From Paraescarpia echinospica (Eukaryota; Annelida; Polychaeta; Sabellida; Siboglinidae), in assembly GCA_020002185.1 (NCBI GenBank), contig CM034534.1, forward strand, positions 33,593,170-33,657,169: a stretch of DNA of 64,000 nucleotides. The letters are read 5' to 3'. The position numbers and the translations under genes were made by a program. This document shows positions 22,001 through 37,000 of the stretch, piece by piece (within the stretch, counting starts at the first letter, position 1; every line of letters starts with the position of its first letter). Under the pieces are notes generated by a model that saw nothing but the letters and a program-made list of their open reading frames with translations, made no database searches and was not told the DNA's origin.

Positions 22001-25000
22001 CGTCGTCAGATGGAGTCGTGACGCACAAAGTGCGTATCTGTGTCGACCTGACACATCTCAACGAGAGTGTCAGACGTGAAAAGCATGATCTGCCCTCAGT
22101 CGACCAGACGCTTGGCCGACTGGCTAGGGCGAAAGTTTTCACAAAGTTGGATGCCAACTCGGGGTTTTGGCAAATTCCCCTGTCGCCAAACTGTCAGGAG
22201 CTGACGACGTTCATAACGCCGTTTGGGCGGTATTGCTTCAGAAGGCTACCGTTCGGCATAACGTCAGCCCCTGAGCACTTCCAGAAGCGCATGAGTGCGG
22301 TTCTTGACGGCTTGAGCGGGGTGTTGTGTATGATGGATGATATCGTCATCTTTGGCGCGTCATCAGAGGAGCACGACACACGAGTGCGGGCAGTATTCAA
22401 GCGACTGGCCGACAACGGAGTGACTTTGAACTTTGCTAAATGCGAGTTCAGCAAATCAAGCATCACCTACCTGGGTCACGTCGTGACGGCTGAAGGCATC
22501 AAGGCCGATCCTGCCAAGGTAAAGGCCATCACAGAGATGGGTCAGCCTACAGATGTAGGCCACATACGACGTTTCCTCGGCATGGCGAATCAGCTGGGAA
22601 AATTCTCGCCTACGCTGTCAACAGTTACGCAGCCGTTGCGTGATTTGCTACAGAAGGACAGGCAGTGGTTCTGGGGGCCGAGTCAGCAGACGGCTTTCGA
22701 CGCGGTAAAGGCCGAACTCAGTGCGACGCCAGTGCTGGCGCTATATGACCCGAACAGGACGACGACGGTGTCAGCAGATGCGTCATCGTTCGGTCTTGGC
22801 GCTGTCCTGCTACAAAGGATCGATGGTACGAACAGGCCAGTGGCGTACGCTTCTCGGGCGATGACGCCGACTGAACAACGATACTCTCAAATCGACAAGG
22901 AAGCTCTTGCGACAACGTGGTCACTGGAGCGCTTCCACGATTACCTGTACGGTATGGAGTTTCATGTAGAGACAGATCACAAGCCGCTTGTGACACTCTT
23001 AAGCTCGAAGAAGAACTTGGATGAGCTGACTCCACGGATTCAACGCTATCGTATGCGCCTGATGCGTTATACGTACACGATCGAGCACGTGCCGGGGAAG
23101 GAGCTGATTACAGCCGATGCTCTGTCGCGAGCCCCGCACGTGAGAGAGCTGACCATCTCGGAACTCCAGTTCGCGGATGAAGTGGCAGCTCACGAAGATT
23201 TCGTCGTGGGACAGATCCCGGCGACGGAGAGACGTCTCCAGGAGATCAAGGAACAGCAACAGCGTGACGAGATCTGCAGCCAGGTTCTGCGCTACTGTGC
23301 TGAGGGCTGGCCAAGCCACTGTTCTCTGCCGTCGATTCTGAGACCGTACTGGCAGTGTCAACAAGAGCTTACGGTCCACAACGGCATCTTACTCAAGGGA
23401 GTACGTCTCGTCATCCCGGTCTCTATGAGACTGGAGATGATAGATCGACTACACGAGGGACACCAGGGAGTAGTCAAGTGTAGGGCGCGAGCACAGGCCT
23501 CAGTGTGGTGGCCTGGACTGAGTCGACAACTCGAGGAAGTTGTGAAGAACTGCACGACGTGTGCAAGGGAGAGGCGAAACCCCTCTGAACCGATGATCGC
23601 GTCGGAATGTCATCTGCGGCCGTGGCAGAAGGTCGGGACGGACATGTTCTTCTTCAGGCGGTCGACCTACTTGTTAGTAGTCGACTACTGTTCCAGCTAC
23701 GTCGAAGTAGCCAGGCTGGAGACAACAGATTCGTCATCAGTTATTCTTCATCTGAAGTCGATCTTCGCCCGGCATGGCATTCCGGAGACCGTGATCTCCG
23801 ACAACGGGCCGCAGTATTCATCATTTGAGTTTGCGCAATTCGCGAGAGCGCAGGGCTTTGAACACATCACGAGCAGCCCTCGCTTTCCTCAAAGTAACGG
23901 CAAGTCTGAGCGCGCCGTCCAGACTGTCAAGAATCTACTAAAGAAGGCGGTCGACCCGTACGATGCCTTGTTGGCGTACAGATCGACAGCACTAGAGTGC
24001 GGCTATTCGCCTGCTGAACTAAGCATGGGCCGACAGCTGCGCACGTTAGTGCCAACGGTGCCTGCGACTCTTCTGCCCCGCTGGGATGAGCCGAGGGGAG
24101 AGAGAGAGCGAAGAGAGCTGATGCGTCAGAAGAAGAAAGACGCGTACGACCGATATCATCGCGCGCGACCACTTTCTACTCTTCGGACCGGCGACCCAGT
24201 CTGGGTCAAAGACGCGAACGTCAACGGCACGGTGGTGGGTCCGGCACACACACCTCGGTCGTATGTAGTGCGAACGCCGACATCCTGCCTAAGAAGAAAT
24301 CGGCGACATCTGCAGCCGACTCCTAACGTGACGGCTGACGAGCGAGCAGACGACGCCGACCCGTCATCTACCGAGATGACGACGACACCGGTTGCGCTTC
24401 GTATGCGCGAGCCGAGACCAGTGTCACCTCCAGCAGTCACAGCTCCCACTGGAGTGGTGACACGTTCTGGGAGAGTGGTGATTCCACCGCGACGGCTGGA
24501 CCTATAGTTGAGAGTTGTCTCCAAGCACTCATTGAACTTGGAAGGGAGATGTGACGTTAGTCTCGATCATCCTACCTCTCACTAGTCTCGTGAGATCACT
24601 GCTGATCTCGCGTGTCTTCTAAAATACAGCCATTTTGACATATACATGCGTTTGTCTCATTCTCTCATAACATATTACTGTTACAAGTGTATAACACAAC
24701 AGTTACAACTTGAGTTTGCCTAACTTTGGTACCTCAGTGAACTAGTTCTATCTTTTCGCATTAGCCTAGGCATATTTACCTTTAAGAATATTGCGTCTTA
24801 GCACACTTTTGATGCATAAATAGGACCCTGGTTTGTATCAACATATATATACATATGCTGTTATATCGCTCATTTTACACACGAGGTGCGGTAACGCACG
24901 GCTGCATCGGCACAGACTAGCGCAAACCGGATCAATATTTGGGCTTCAAAAGGGTCTGAGTTCGATACAAATGCCTACTAGTCAATAGGATGCACGTTTT

Positions 25001-28000
25001 TATTTGGGCTTCAAAAGGGTCCTGATTCGACACAAATGCCAAGTAGTGACGTAGTCATAGTGTAATTAGCCTGCACGGTTTTTACTCCCACCACCATCAC
25101 AAACCAGAAATTTATTATCAGCTACACCAGCATTCTGATTTATTGTGGGCACATACTATAATAGTGCCATTGGTGACACCGGGGATCCCTCGGGAATATT
25201 CTGTGATTCGATAACTGACAAGTGATGTCATTCACGTTTACCAATAGAATTAAATCTAAGAGGTAAATCCAACCGGCTTTGAGCGACGTTAAGATGACTA
25301 AACGATGTTGCTACAAATCTGCGATTTTGCAGGAATATAAGTGACTTTATGGTGTCATTTCGCGCCGCTCGCCAACGCTGAATATATCGCAAAAGAACGA
25401 AAAAATGGCACATGAAATAGCTACGAGGCGGCAGTTTCTGCATATTTTGGGTGAGGCAGCACAGAAAAATGGCGAGGCGGTCCGCCTCTCTCGTCACATA
25501 CCATGGGGAACACTGGAAAAGTTGTTTTAAATGAAATACGTAGGTACTTACAATTTTAAAATGGCAGAATTACATTGCTATGAAAAGTTGAAAACATGCT
25601 AATGCAAATAGTTGCGTTACATAGGATAATCATGTTAGGAACGCAGCATTGTTTTTTATTTATGTAACTCGTGCAAATGTTCCATATTGTATTATTAATC
25701 ACAAATATTTTTACCAACAAGATTATTCATAGTTGTGTTTGAAAAAATAACTTTTTGTTTGGCAACGTCTTCACAATGAAGCGCTCCCTTCACCGCACCT
25801 TGGTTTCGCTTTTTCAATAGGCTGTCACTGCAAGATGTTAGTGCGACGATTTTTTATGTCCGGCAAAATTGACGTACTTACATTATGATGTATAGCCTGA
25901 ATCACCGGTTCTTTTATACTTACAAATAATAAGCGTATAAGTTATACCTAGCCTTGGCACTTGTGTCAAATGTCCCCAATTTTGTCTTTTTAAAGAAGTA
26001 CTCATTGTCATTGATATCACTGATATAAAGCATTTGATGCCATCCAGTGATTACTATTATGACTATGTATACTTCTTTTAATTAATTTTCATCTTATACC
26101 ATTCAGTCATTTCACATCAACACATGCATACTTACATTATAAAAAATATTGCGTCTTAGCATATTTTTTAGGCTTAAAAGACGGTCTGGTCTGCATCAAC
26201 TTGTGCTGTTTATTGGTATGATACTATCGCTCATTTTAAGTGCGTGGCCCAGTACTTCTACTGCCTGGTGGCCAGTTGATTATTGGCACATGTACAAATA
26301 CATCAGGATGTTTTCACACCTCTTGTTTAGGCCTAGCATTGTGCAGACAGCCACTAAACCCATACAGGCTTGTATGAAAAGGATAGTTGGCATGAGTACT
26401 AACTTCAAAGAACTATTGAATCCCTTTAGCTGTGCAGCTGCTACACTGTCCCAATGTCTTCTGCTAGCGCTATGTAAACTCTCATAACCTGCAGGGTGAA
26501 AGGGCCATGATTCACAGGGGAGCAATCATAAAACGTTGTGAAACTAGTGGACTATTCTTTTCCTGGTAAATAATGAAATAATCAGACTGCAAATAAGCAC
26601 AAATTAAATTTAACTTTGAAATTTCCCATAGTAATATAACAATTAAAAGTAATAGGTCAGTTACTATTACATTGCTTCCTATTACTATTACATAGTGTTT
26701 TTTATTCTACCTGTTACTTCAATTTTTTGTAATCGTTACTACTACATATTAGTTTTTTATTACTATTACCCAAGGCCTGCCAATGGCTTCCGGTCTACCA
26801 ATTGGCAATGTTTAAAAATATTTATTTTGTGTTAACTATTTACTTACAATGTTATACAGTACATAATAACAATTCGCCACAACCTCACATGCAAGACTAA
26901 GCCTTGGCTAAGTTATCTCTAATTAACTTGTGTTATTACAACTTTTTACTACTTTTTACAGGATGGGAATGGTTCAACACGGAATGTCCACTGTTTTTCC
27001 GCGACAACCTCAAAGGCAAGATAATAGTCCTGGACTTCTTCACTTACTGTTGTGTGAACTGCCTGCACATACTGCCTGACCTGAAGACTTTAGAACAAGA
27101 TTTCACCACAGAAGATGGTGTTATCATCATCGGTGTTCACTCAGCAAAGTTCTCAAATGAAAAAGTTTCGGCAAACATCCGCTGTGCCATTCAGCGATAC
27201 AACATTACCCACCCGGTTGTAAATGATGCTGAAGCACATCTCTGGCACCTATTGGGTGTACAGTGTTGGCCTACCCTGGTCGTGGTTGGGCCGCAAGGAC
27301 AGATGGTCCTGTCTTTGGCTGGTGAAACACACACACAGCTATTGCACCAGTTTGTATCTGCGGCCGTTCAATTCTATTCAGACAGACAGCAGTTGGTGAA
27401 AGGTGGAGACCTGACTTCAAGCCTGAGACCCAGTCAAAAGTTGCAGTCTGCATCCGCACTGCTGTATCCTGGGAAGGTGAGCGTGAGTCGAAGCGGAGAC
27501 AGGATAGCGGTGGCAGACACGGGGCACCACCGCATCCTTCTGCTTTACTTGGACGGAACAGTGCAGGTGGGTAACTAGGGTAAGTGTCACGGTGTAAGAA
27601 TATAAATAATAATAATAATATATTTTAAATTTTTATAATGGTAATATTTTAATACATGTTGCAATGTTAAAATAATATCAGTTCTACGATTTATGCATGT
27701 GTTTGCGGTATAATTATTTTAAGATTAAGGCTTGTGTACTTTTATTATGTGTTGAATATTATTAAAATCTTTTAAAGTGCTAGATGAAGTATCATCGGTG
27801 TATATATATGATAGAATTAAACATTTTAAAATGAGCTTACTAGTGTAAATATAATTTCTTATGTATTATAATTTTATTACACTAATAATATTGGTCCAAC
27901 TTTCAAGGATTGACCACTTTTTTGTTAGTATATTTTATCAACTTTTCTAATTTTGGAGTCAGTAGAATCTGCTAGGTACCCTATCGGATCTTGCAGATCT

Positions 28001-31000
28001 CACAGTACATACGACATTAGTCAAAATATATACATCATTGTTGCTGATTTCCTGCAGGGAACCAGCAGGGAACCAGCAGGGAAATGAGCACTAATTGTTT
28101 GTTGTGGTAGTGAGTGGCTCCGAAACATAGGAATCATTATGAAAACATATAGAAAATATATTTAATTTTTAAAGCCTTTTGTGTTTGAATCATGTCTGCA
28201 CGCAAGGCTGTGTTCATTATGATTAGCTTTAACACCAAAGTTTCAGGTTGTATGTTGTGATGGTAAGATTACAAGCGTATATGTTTCCTGTTTGTAGGAC
28301 TGCATTGGTGGGCCCCAAGAGGGTTTTCAAGATGGCACATGGAAGGAGGTGAAATTCCGGTCACCCCAGGGATTGTGTTGGTCCAGCACAGGGGATTTTA
28401 TATATGTGGCTGACACCAATAATCATACCATTCGAAAGGTACGACCCGAATGTAATTTAACATGTAATTGTAGGAGTCATCATAAATTATCTTATCATTT
28501 CATCATTTCTCCCCATGTTTACGTAATTCATTATCTAGAGAAACTGTTTCTCAATGAACATGTTAGTTCATGATATTACTGTTTCATAGTGTTTTGTTTT
28601 GCACGAAGAAGACCGTCATGTCACAGTGTTGATAGCCAGTCTTGTAGTTGTAGGAAGCTTGTTGTTAGAACGTGTTCACATTTGGTATTACTTGTCATCA
28701 GGTGTAGCAACTGGAATAATCTGTCTACAAGTTCAACTATTGAAGACCTTAGACCTGATATGGTGTGGCATTGGCCTCAATTTTCCACCTGTTTTCGGGG
28801 CCAACCTCCTGTCTTCCACCTATTTTGGGGGCCAATCTTCCATCTCACATGTTTTAGGGCCAACCTCCCATCTCACACTTTTTTTGGGTCCAACTTCCAC
28901 CTTTCAACTGTTTTGGGAACGAACTTCCCATCTCCCACCTGTTTTGTGGGTCAACCTCCCATCTCCCACCTGTTTTTGGGGCCAACTGTTTTGGGGGTCA
29001 ACCTCTCTCAACTGTTTTGGGGTCAACATCCCATCTCCCACCTGTTTTGGAGGCCAACCTCCCATCTCCCAACTGTTCTGGGGTTAACCTCCCATCTCCC
29101 ACCTGTTTTGGGGGTCAACCTCCATCTCCCAACTGTTTTGGGGGTCAACCTTCCGTCTCCCAACTATTTTGGGGTCAACCTCCATCTCCCAATTGTTTTG
29201 GGGTCCATCTCCCAATTGTTTTGGGGTCAACCTTCCGTCTCCCAACTGTTTTGGGGCCAACCTTCCATCTCCCAACTGTTTTGGGGGTCAACCTTCCGTC
29301 TCCCAACTGTTTTGGGTTCAACCTCCATCTCCCAATTGTTTTGGGGTCAACCTCCCATCTCCCACCTGTTTTGGGGGGTCAACCTTCCGTCTCCCAACTG
29401 TTTTGGGGGCCAACCTCCATCTCCCAATAGTTTTGGGGGTCAACCAACCATCTTCCAACTGTTTTCGGGTCAACCTTCCATCTCCCAACTGTTTTGGGGG
29501 TCAACCTCCATCTCCCAACTGTTTTGGGGTCATCCTTCCATCTCCCAACTGTTTTCGGGTCAACTTTCAATCTCCCAACTGTTTTCGGGTCAACCTTCCG
29601 TCTCCCAATTGTTTTGGGGGCCAACCTCCATCTCCCAACTGTTTTGGGGTCATCCTTCCATCTCCCAACTGTTTTCGGGTCATCCTTCCATCTCCCAACT
29701 GTTTTGGGGTCAACCTTCCATCTCGCAACTGTTTTGGGGTCAACCTTCCATCTCCCAACTGTTTTGGGGGCCAACCTTCCATTTCCCAACTGTCTTGAGG
29801 GTCAACCTCCATCTCCCAACTGTTTTGGGGGTCAACCTCCATCTCCCAACTGTTTTGGGGTCATCCTTCCATCTCCCAACTGTTTTGGGGGCCAAGCTCC
29901 ATCTCCCAACTGTTTTGGGGGTCAACCTACCATCTTCCAACTGTTTTTGGGTCAACCTTCCATCTCCCAACTGTTTTGGGGGTCAACCTCCATCTCCCAA
30001 CTGTTTTTGGGTCATCCTTCCATCTCCCAACTGTATTGGGGTCAACCTTCCATCTCGCAACTGTTTTGGGGTCAACCTTCCATCTCCCAACTGTTTTGGG
30101 GGCCAACCTTCCATTTCCCAACTGTCTTGAGGGTCAACCTCCATCTCCCAACTGTTTTCGGGTCAACCTTCCATCTCCCAACTGTTTTCGGGTCAACCTT
30201 CCATCTCCCAACTGTTTTCAGGGCCAATCTACCACCTGGTTTGGAGGCTAACTTCCCACATACAGCTACCCACACTCTCATTCTGCATCCCTGTGACTTT
30301 CCGTTTCCTCCATACGTACCATAACGACTATCTATCCAGACACCTAAAAATAATTAAATTCTTGGCTGCCCAAAAACGTACAGGTAAAAAAATTATTGGT
30401 GTATGAAAACACAGTCCACAAACCCAAAAACATACAGTGTCCAAATGTGATTGTTACTTACGTCAGACATGTTGATTCAGGTTGACCTACGAACCAGGAC
30501 AGTGGTGACTGTGGCAGGTACAGGTGTCCAAGGGCATGACCTTGAAGGAGGGCGATCAGGCAGGGAGCAGCCCATAAACTCTCCGTGGGACGTAGCCTTG
30601 GGAAAGTCTGCAGGTAAGACAGAAAATCTTCCACTCAGGGACTCCCATTGTCTAAAATGTGTAACAATGCTTTGTGTAGCCTTGTGCTTGGTTCTTTTAC
30701 ATAAAAGTGTTAAAAAAGAACTATTGTGCTATTTTGTTTATGGTATAATTATTTTAAGATTTGTGTAAATGTTAACTTGCCCCGGAGCTTTGTACAGAGA
30801 CATATATTACACTGTATTGTACTAACATATTGAATGTCAAAACATTTAGTTATGTGAGCGTTGCATGATGGTGTGTTTCATTCTTGAAATTGTTAGCAGA
30901 AAACATTGTATAAAGCAGTGATTTTGACCGTGGACAAGTTGTTTACTCTGCATTGCTTCAGTTCACTTAGCTGTATAAAAGATTACCTGGCTGTTAGCAG

Positions 31001-34000
31001 TGGTGGATATTTGTGTACGAATAGTCGTCGCATATCGATTGCAGCATGGCTGAATGCTTCCCAGAGAAGTTGAGATGGTAAAATGTGAAGCGCTTTGAGC
31101 AGTCCTATGGACCTGATACTGCACTATTTAGAAACTTACCTTTTTTAACTTGGTGTAAGCTAGATGTTTCTCATTGGTTTCACTGCAGGCTCGTCGTGTG
31201 AAGACGTTCTCTTCATTGCCATGGCTGGTTGTCACCAGATCTGGCTGTTCTTTCTGCACGACACCAAGTGGATCAAAGGAAAGTATGTGAATGTGTCCAT
31301 GTTGGATTGGGTGTCTAAGGATTTTGGCGTAAAGGAAATCTAAAAAAAAAATTCATTATGACTACAATAACCAGTTACTATAAAGACGTCTACTGTGATC
31401 ACTGAAATGATAATATAAATTATTTCTGGCCACACTTATGATCGAAGATTTGATGTAACTTTGTTAGGCAAATACAGCATATAGTTTATTAAATGGAAAA
31501 TGTATAATTAAGATTGATTAATTATTGAAGCAGAAATTGATTCCCGCTCTGGTATACATCCGAATGTAGAAGGATGTATTGGGATGTGTAAAATATTTGT
31601 AAATTTGCTTATGTTGTTCTAGTGATTGATTATTGTATGTTTATCATTATAGTGTCTTGTTTACATAGTTACTAGTTAGTATAATATTTTAGTTGGAATC
31701 ATTCACATTAAAACAATATATTTTATGTGTCAATCTCACGCGTGATAATTTAGTGAGGCCAACGTCTTGGAGATAAAACTATTCATAAAGATGAGAAAGC
31801 AAGTGTTTCTCTAATAAATGTACAATAACTGAGCAGTTTCACATATTTCTGTCAATGTTTTTTAAAGGAAACTTTGATCCACTGCCCAGAATCAGCTGGT
31901 GTTACTAGCCATTACAACTATTAGCAGGTCTTGTGCTTTGGTGTGTGGGAATGACCAGGCACATCAAAAGTAGGGATGCATGCCTGTGCCAATTACATGG
32001 AAAAACAGCTGTTTAGTATTGACTGTTATATTTATAATTTGAATATTAATATGATAGGAAACCATCAACATATTTATTTAAATAGTAAGAACAATAGATA
32101 AATACATGTCAGTAAATGTTGAACAGACATTGTAGTGTACAATGTTTCAATGTTTACATGGTCGTTGCCTGATGTCTTCCCATTCTTCATATCCCTTAGC
32201 TCTGCTTCCACCTCCCATGGTGTTATTTCTGGTACCTCTTTTGGGTCGGTCTAAATTATATATATATATAAATATATGTCAATAAATGTAGTACCTTTCA
32301 CAGTTTCAGCGTGCTGTAATTTGATTCTCGTTGCCGGTATTCTAGACATTGGTTTCATTTGAACAGAGACTACGCAGCAGGAACATGTGTGGCCTTTGCT
32401 GGGAGTGGAAAAGAAGAGAACAGGAACAATAACTACCCCCACAAGGCAGGCTTCGCACAGCCATCAGGTGTAGCCGTTGGTCTGGATACAGCGGGCCTGC
32501 CTCACTTGTACGTCGCCGACAGCGAGAGTTCAACCATCCGCAGTGTGTCACTCACAGATGGCTCTGTGAGAGCGGTCATTGGAGGCGAGCGAGATCCAAC
32601 AGTGAGTTCATCATTGCTGTATTAGGACTAACTATTGGAGATACTTCTATTATTGCGATAGTATTGCAATAGTTCTATTACCCGTCCAATACTGGTGCGA
32701 TGGTATCATGGATAGGATTGACAAACACCTAGGAAAAGCAGTCCCAAACTATAAATAATTGCATGGCTTTGGAGGTAATTTTTCCACAGGTAGTCATGCT
32801 GATCTAATTCCCAACTATCGTTACTATCAATAGTTCAGTGTACTATCGATGATAACTATCGATAGTTAAATTTACTGTCAATAGTACACTGTGATGTGAC
32901 TATCATGATCCCATAATAGTTTGATGTTTTTGTTACACTTCTACACAATATCGTAGTCCGAAGGCATAGATACATTACTCGTGAGTGACATGTTGGAGAC
33001 GGTTCACGCAATCACCTTATGTATCTTGAGAACTTACTATCTATCTTTGTGAATATGTTCATGAAGGTGTAAGAATAATTAAATTAGAAAATTCTGATTA
33101 CACAACTATAAATTTGAAACTCACTTCAACATTTCCCGATGAACACTGCCAATGGTGGTCGAAATATCAAAGTGAGTTTCAAATTTATTGTTCTGTAGCA
33201 AGACAAAATTGTTATTTAAATATCTGTCGGTTCATGATATTTTGTTTTGATCATTCTGATATTTAGGCACTGTAGAAGTTGACATTTTAAAAAAGATAAG
33301 TGTATTATGTTTGACCTATTGTGGTTGGTTAAATGATGTATGTTGTGGTTGGTTAAATGATGTATGTTGTAATGTTGTGGTTGATTAAATGATGTATGTT
33401 GTAACGTTGTGGTTGATTAAATGATGTATGTTGTAATGTATGTTTGGTTGTTCTTCAGAACCTATTTGCATATGGCGACGTCGATGGCTGCGGGGTCGAA
33501 GCCAAGCTACAGCACCCCTTGGGGGTGAGTGTGAAAGAGCCTGGCGTGATTCTTGTTGCGGATTCGTACAACCACAAGGTTGGTGGCGACAGCTGACTAT
33601 TGTTACAATTTGTTACTGCATTATCAAACTCTGTTTGTGTAATTGATTCCTAGTTACCTATATTGTAAATCCAGAAATATTAGCGTGACATTTATTTAGT
33701 GTGTTTTACCATTTACACTAATATTAATGGATGCCAAACTAAAATGACGTCAACATATATTGACGCTAATTTAACAAGACGCTGAATACATGCTATTAGT
33801 ATGGTAAATCCCCGGGTATAAATCATCAGTGATCATGGCGTCATTCCACAAATCAACGCTACATGCGTGGTGTATGCATAAACCTAAAGCAAGATTAACG
33901 GTGGAAGACACACTGTAGAAATCCACCCACATCCTGAAAAGCAAAGGAACATTTTTGATGCGTTTCATATGTAATACTCAGTATTCCACTGACCATCAGC

Positions 34001-37000
34001 TTGTATACAGTACTATCTATACTTTTCTTTTTATGTACTGTTAATGTTACGATACAGTAACACACTTCTGTCATTTACTGTACTAAGTACACTGGCCCTG
34101 CTCATTGGTGTAATGAACAAGTTCAATTATGTACAAACATGTTTATTGGTTCAGTCTATCTGGTACTAGTGTGTACTGTAGTATATAGTCACAGTAATCA
34201 ATCAATAATTATGCACTTAAATTAGATCATAGTAAATGCAATTAAACTGCACATTATTCCATTCCTGCATCAATTGCAATCATATACAGTAAATACTGTA
34301 TGCAATTAACAGTGATTGCACTTACTAATACTGCCTTTACGTGTTCAGTCCGTAGTCGTCCTTTTACCACCGTGATTTGACATAAACGTTCACCTCCTTG
34401 AAATTATAACTGCACATTTTCAAGACCTGGTACAAATGCTAATTTAAATGTCAAAATAATATGATATACTTACTGACACGCTAACTTAGAGGCAATGTAA
34501 ATGCCTCTCCTCCCAGGTGCAGATGTCCAGTCACCTCTTTTTATATTTTGTAAACATTTGTGGAGCGCCGTAGCGTAGTGGTAAAAGCTTCGGACTCTCA
34601 ACCGAGAAAACCCGGGTTCGAATCCTGTGCGGCAGTGTCGAACCTTGGGCAAGTTTGTTTACTCTACATTGCTTCAGTTCACCCAGCTGTATGAATGAGT
34701 ACCTGGCCATAGACAGTGGTGGATATTTGTGTACGAATGGTCTTCATGCATTAATTTCAGTGTGGCTGAATGCTTCCCAGAGAAGTCAAGATGGTGTTCA
34801 ATTGAACAGGTCTGCCAGGGAGTACAGTCTAAAGCGCTTTGAGTAATCCTGAGGACTGGATACTGTGCAATATAAAAACTTACGTTTACTTTACTTTTAT
34901 ATTCTTTCGCATCCTTGGGTGCAATAGTTGCATTATTTACCTATTTATTGATCACCACGTGACCGATATTCATTCACATAAAAAATGTACAGTACAGTGA
35001 GTACACAACCTCGGCCCTACACAAATGTCTGAACAGGCACTGTTGTCTGTTATATATTTAACAAGATTTAAGAAAAATTAAATTCTATCTCCATACAGGA
35101 CTTGTGACCCTTGGTCAATTGCTACAATGCAATATTTTACATCTGTAAATTCTGTTAATTTAATTAGAAAATGTAGATAAGTATCACACAATTCCAAGTG
35201 ACACAATTTGTGTTGATGTTCACACAGCGTTTTAGCAATTTCCATCACAGGTGAGAAAATAACAGAAGTCAGTTTTCTTATTCTATAGTTACAATAACGG
35301 GGATTGTGGCAAGGAATGGAAAGTTGGCCTAAAATTTATGAGTGATGTACTCTAAAAGGTGAAAGATGTGAGTTTGGCCCCCAAACCACCCCTCTCACAC
35401 ACCCTAAAAGATGTTGCATACATTCACACCCCAATGATCATATTATCAAACAAACTTTACCTATCATCCATATCGTACACGACCAGTTTGTTAAATTGCT
35501 GTCAACAAATAACTCTATTCATAGTAAAAGAATGTTTGCCTATGAATTGCAGATTAAAGTCGTGACGGTGGATAAGAAAGAATGCTCCACGTTGTTGGGC
35601 GATGGTGACGCCCCCTGTGGATCACTGAGTGAACCTGGTGGCATATATATTCACCCCAATGGCAGGTGGCTTTACATTGCAGACACAAATAACCACTGTC
35701 TCAAAGTGTATGACTTTGACACTGCACTCATTTCACAGGTAATGTGCTGTTCACCAATGTTCGATAGAATGTGCAATTTATACATTATGGCTTCTTATTA
35801 CTTTTTGCTAGATAGTCACTATTCCATGATATTATCATATTATCGCAATAGTTATGACACAGTAGGCACTATCTGCGATAGTTATCCATGCCCATAAGCT
35901 ATTTTATAAATACTAATAAATACTTAAAAGTAGTTTGTGATATTATATTAGAGTATGCGTTTGGACGAACTAGGTCTGTTCATATATAACACAAGAATAG
36001 GCCACAGCTATTACAGCGTCATTTTCAGTACTAACTGATTGCACAAAGCCAAAAATGCACTGACATTACATGCATGAACATTATCAACTGGTACTATAAA
36101 TAGATTGTTTGATAAGTTGGTTTCTCAAATCTGTTTTTCATCAGAAACTATTAGATATATAGTGTTTATAGTTAGCTCCATCACTGATGGAGCTAACTAG
36201 TTGTGTCTGTAATGCAATATCCAGCAAGTGTATGCAGCCTGTGAATTTAACTCTATTCATTAACATAGGGCAGACAAAATGGGTAGCATTACAGCTGACG
36301 AAATTGCACAAAGTTACGCATCGTTTCAACAGTTTAATGTGTCACGGATGATGCCTATTGCAACAGTAATAAAGAAACCGCAATAGTAAGACTACCCCTA
36401 CTTGTAATATCTGTATCTTTCTCCCTCACAGCTGACGATCCACGTTGATGAGCCAGACCATTCTGTCAAGCATTCAGCCACCAGTAGCATCAAAGACGTT
36501 ACACATAAGTCTCACAGGATCACACCTGACTCGACGCCCGTCACGATACAGCAGCCAGTGGAGACACCTGCTGGTGGGGACATAGAACTACAACTGGTCT
36601 TCACGTTTAATGACAATGTTCAATTGACTGAAGGTGCTCCAAGTGAATGGCAGATTCTTTTAGATGAAGGTAGGTAGTTTGGACATGTGTTTAATGTCAT
36701 CCAATTTCAATTGTTTAAGGATGTGAAAGGTGAATATCCCAATATTTTATTGTAAAAATTGTCAAGTACCCCCTGTATAAAAAAAAAAAAAATCTGGCAT
36801 AAAGCAAAAACCTTATCCTGCTGAAACATGGACAGATAATATTCCAGCCAAATATGCATATTCAACTATACTGACATACAGCCATGTCTCTCATATCCAC
36901 CTTTCGTGTAGTAGTTAATTTTAATATTCTGCATGCTGTTGTGTCAAACAATCTCAATATATATTATACATTCTTCATGACTGTATTTTATATATCTATG

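Larger units (their letters stand above)
20187..24706 (+). mobile_element. Complete Ty3/gypsy LTR retrotransposon in NHLRC2 intron 1
   Basis: The element runs 20192-24701 and is bounded by the 5-bp target-site duplication GTTAC (20187-20191 and 24702-24706). Its two LTRs are identical over 152 bp, there is a primer-binding site, a single gag-pol frame and a polypurine tract. It lies in the same orientation as NHLRC2. No env-like ORF. Identical LTRs argue for recent insertion. Confidence 0.95.

Noticed and set aside
28589..30324. ORFs of 513, 276 and 209 codons over 28.6-30.3 kb
   Set aside because: They are readings of the 30-bp minisatellite in all frames and both strands, inside NHLRC2 intron 3, with no independent coding signal.
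34564..34636. A functional tRNA gene
   Set aside because: A and B boxes are perfect, but the anticodon loop is 8 nt, the acceptor stem has mismatches, and a SINE body follows.
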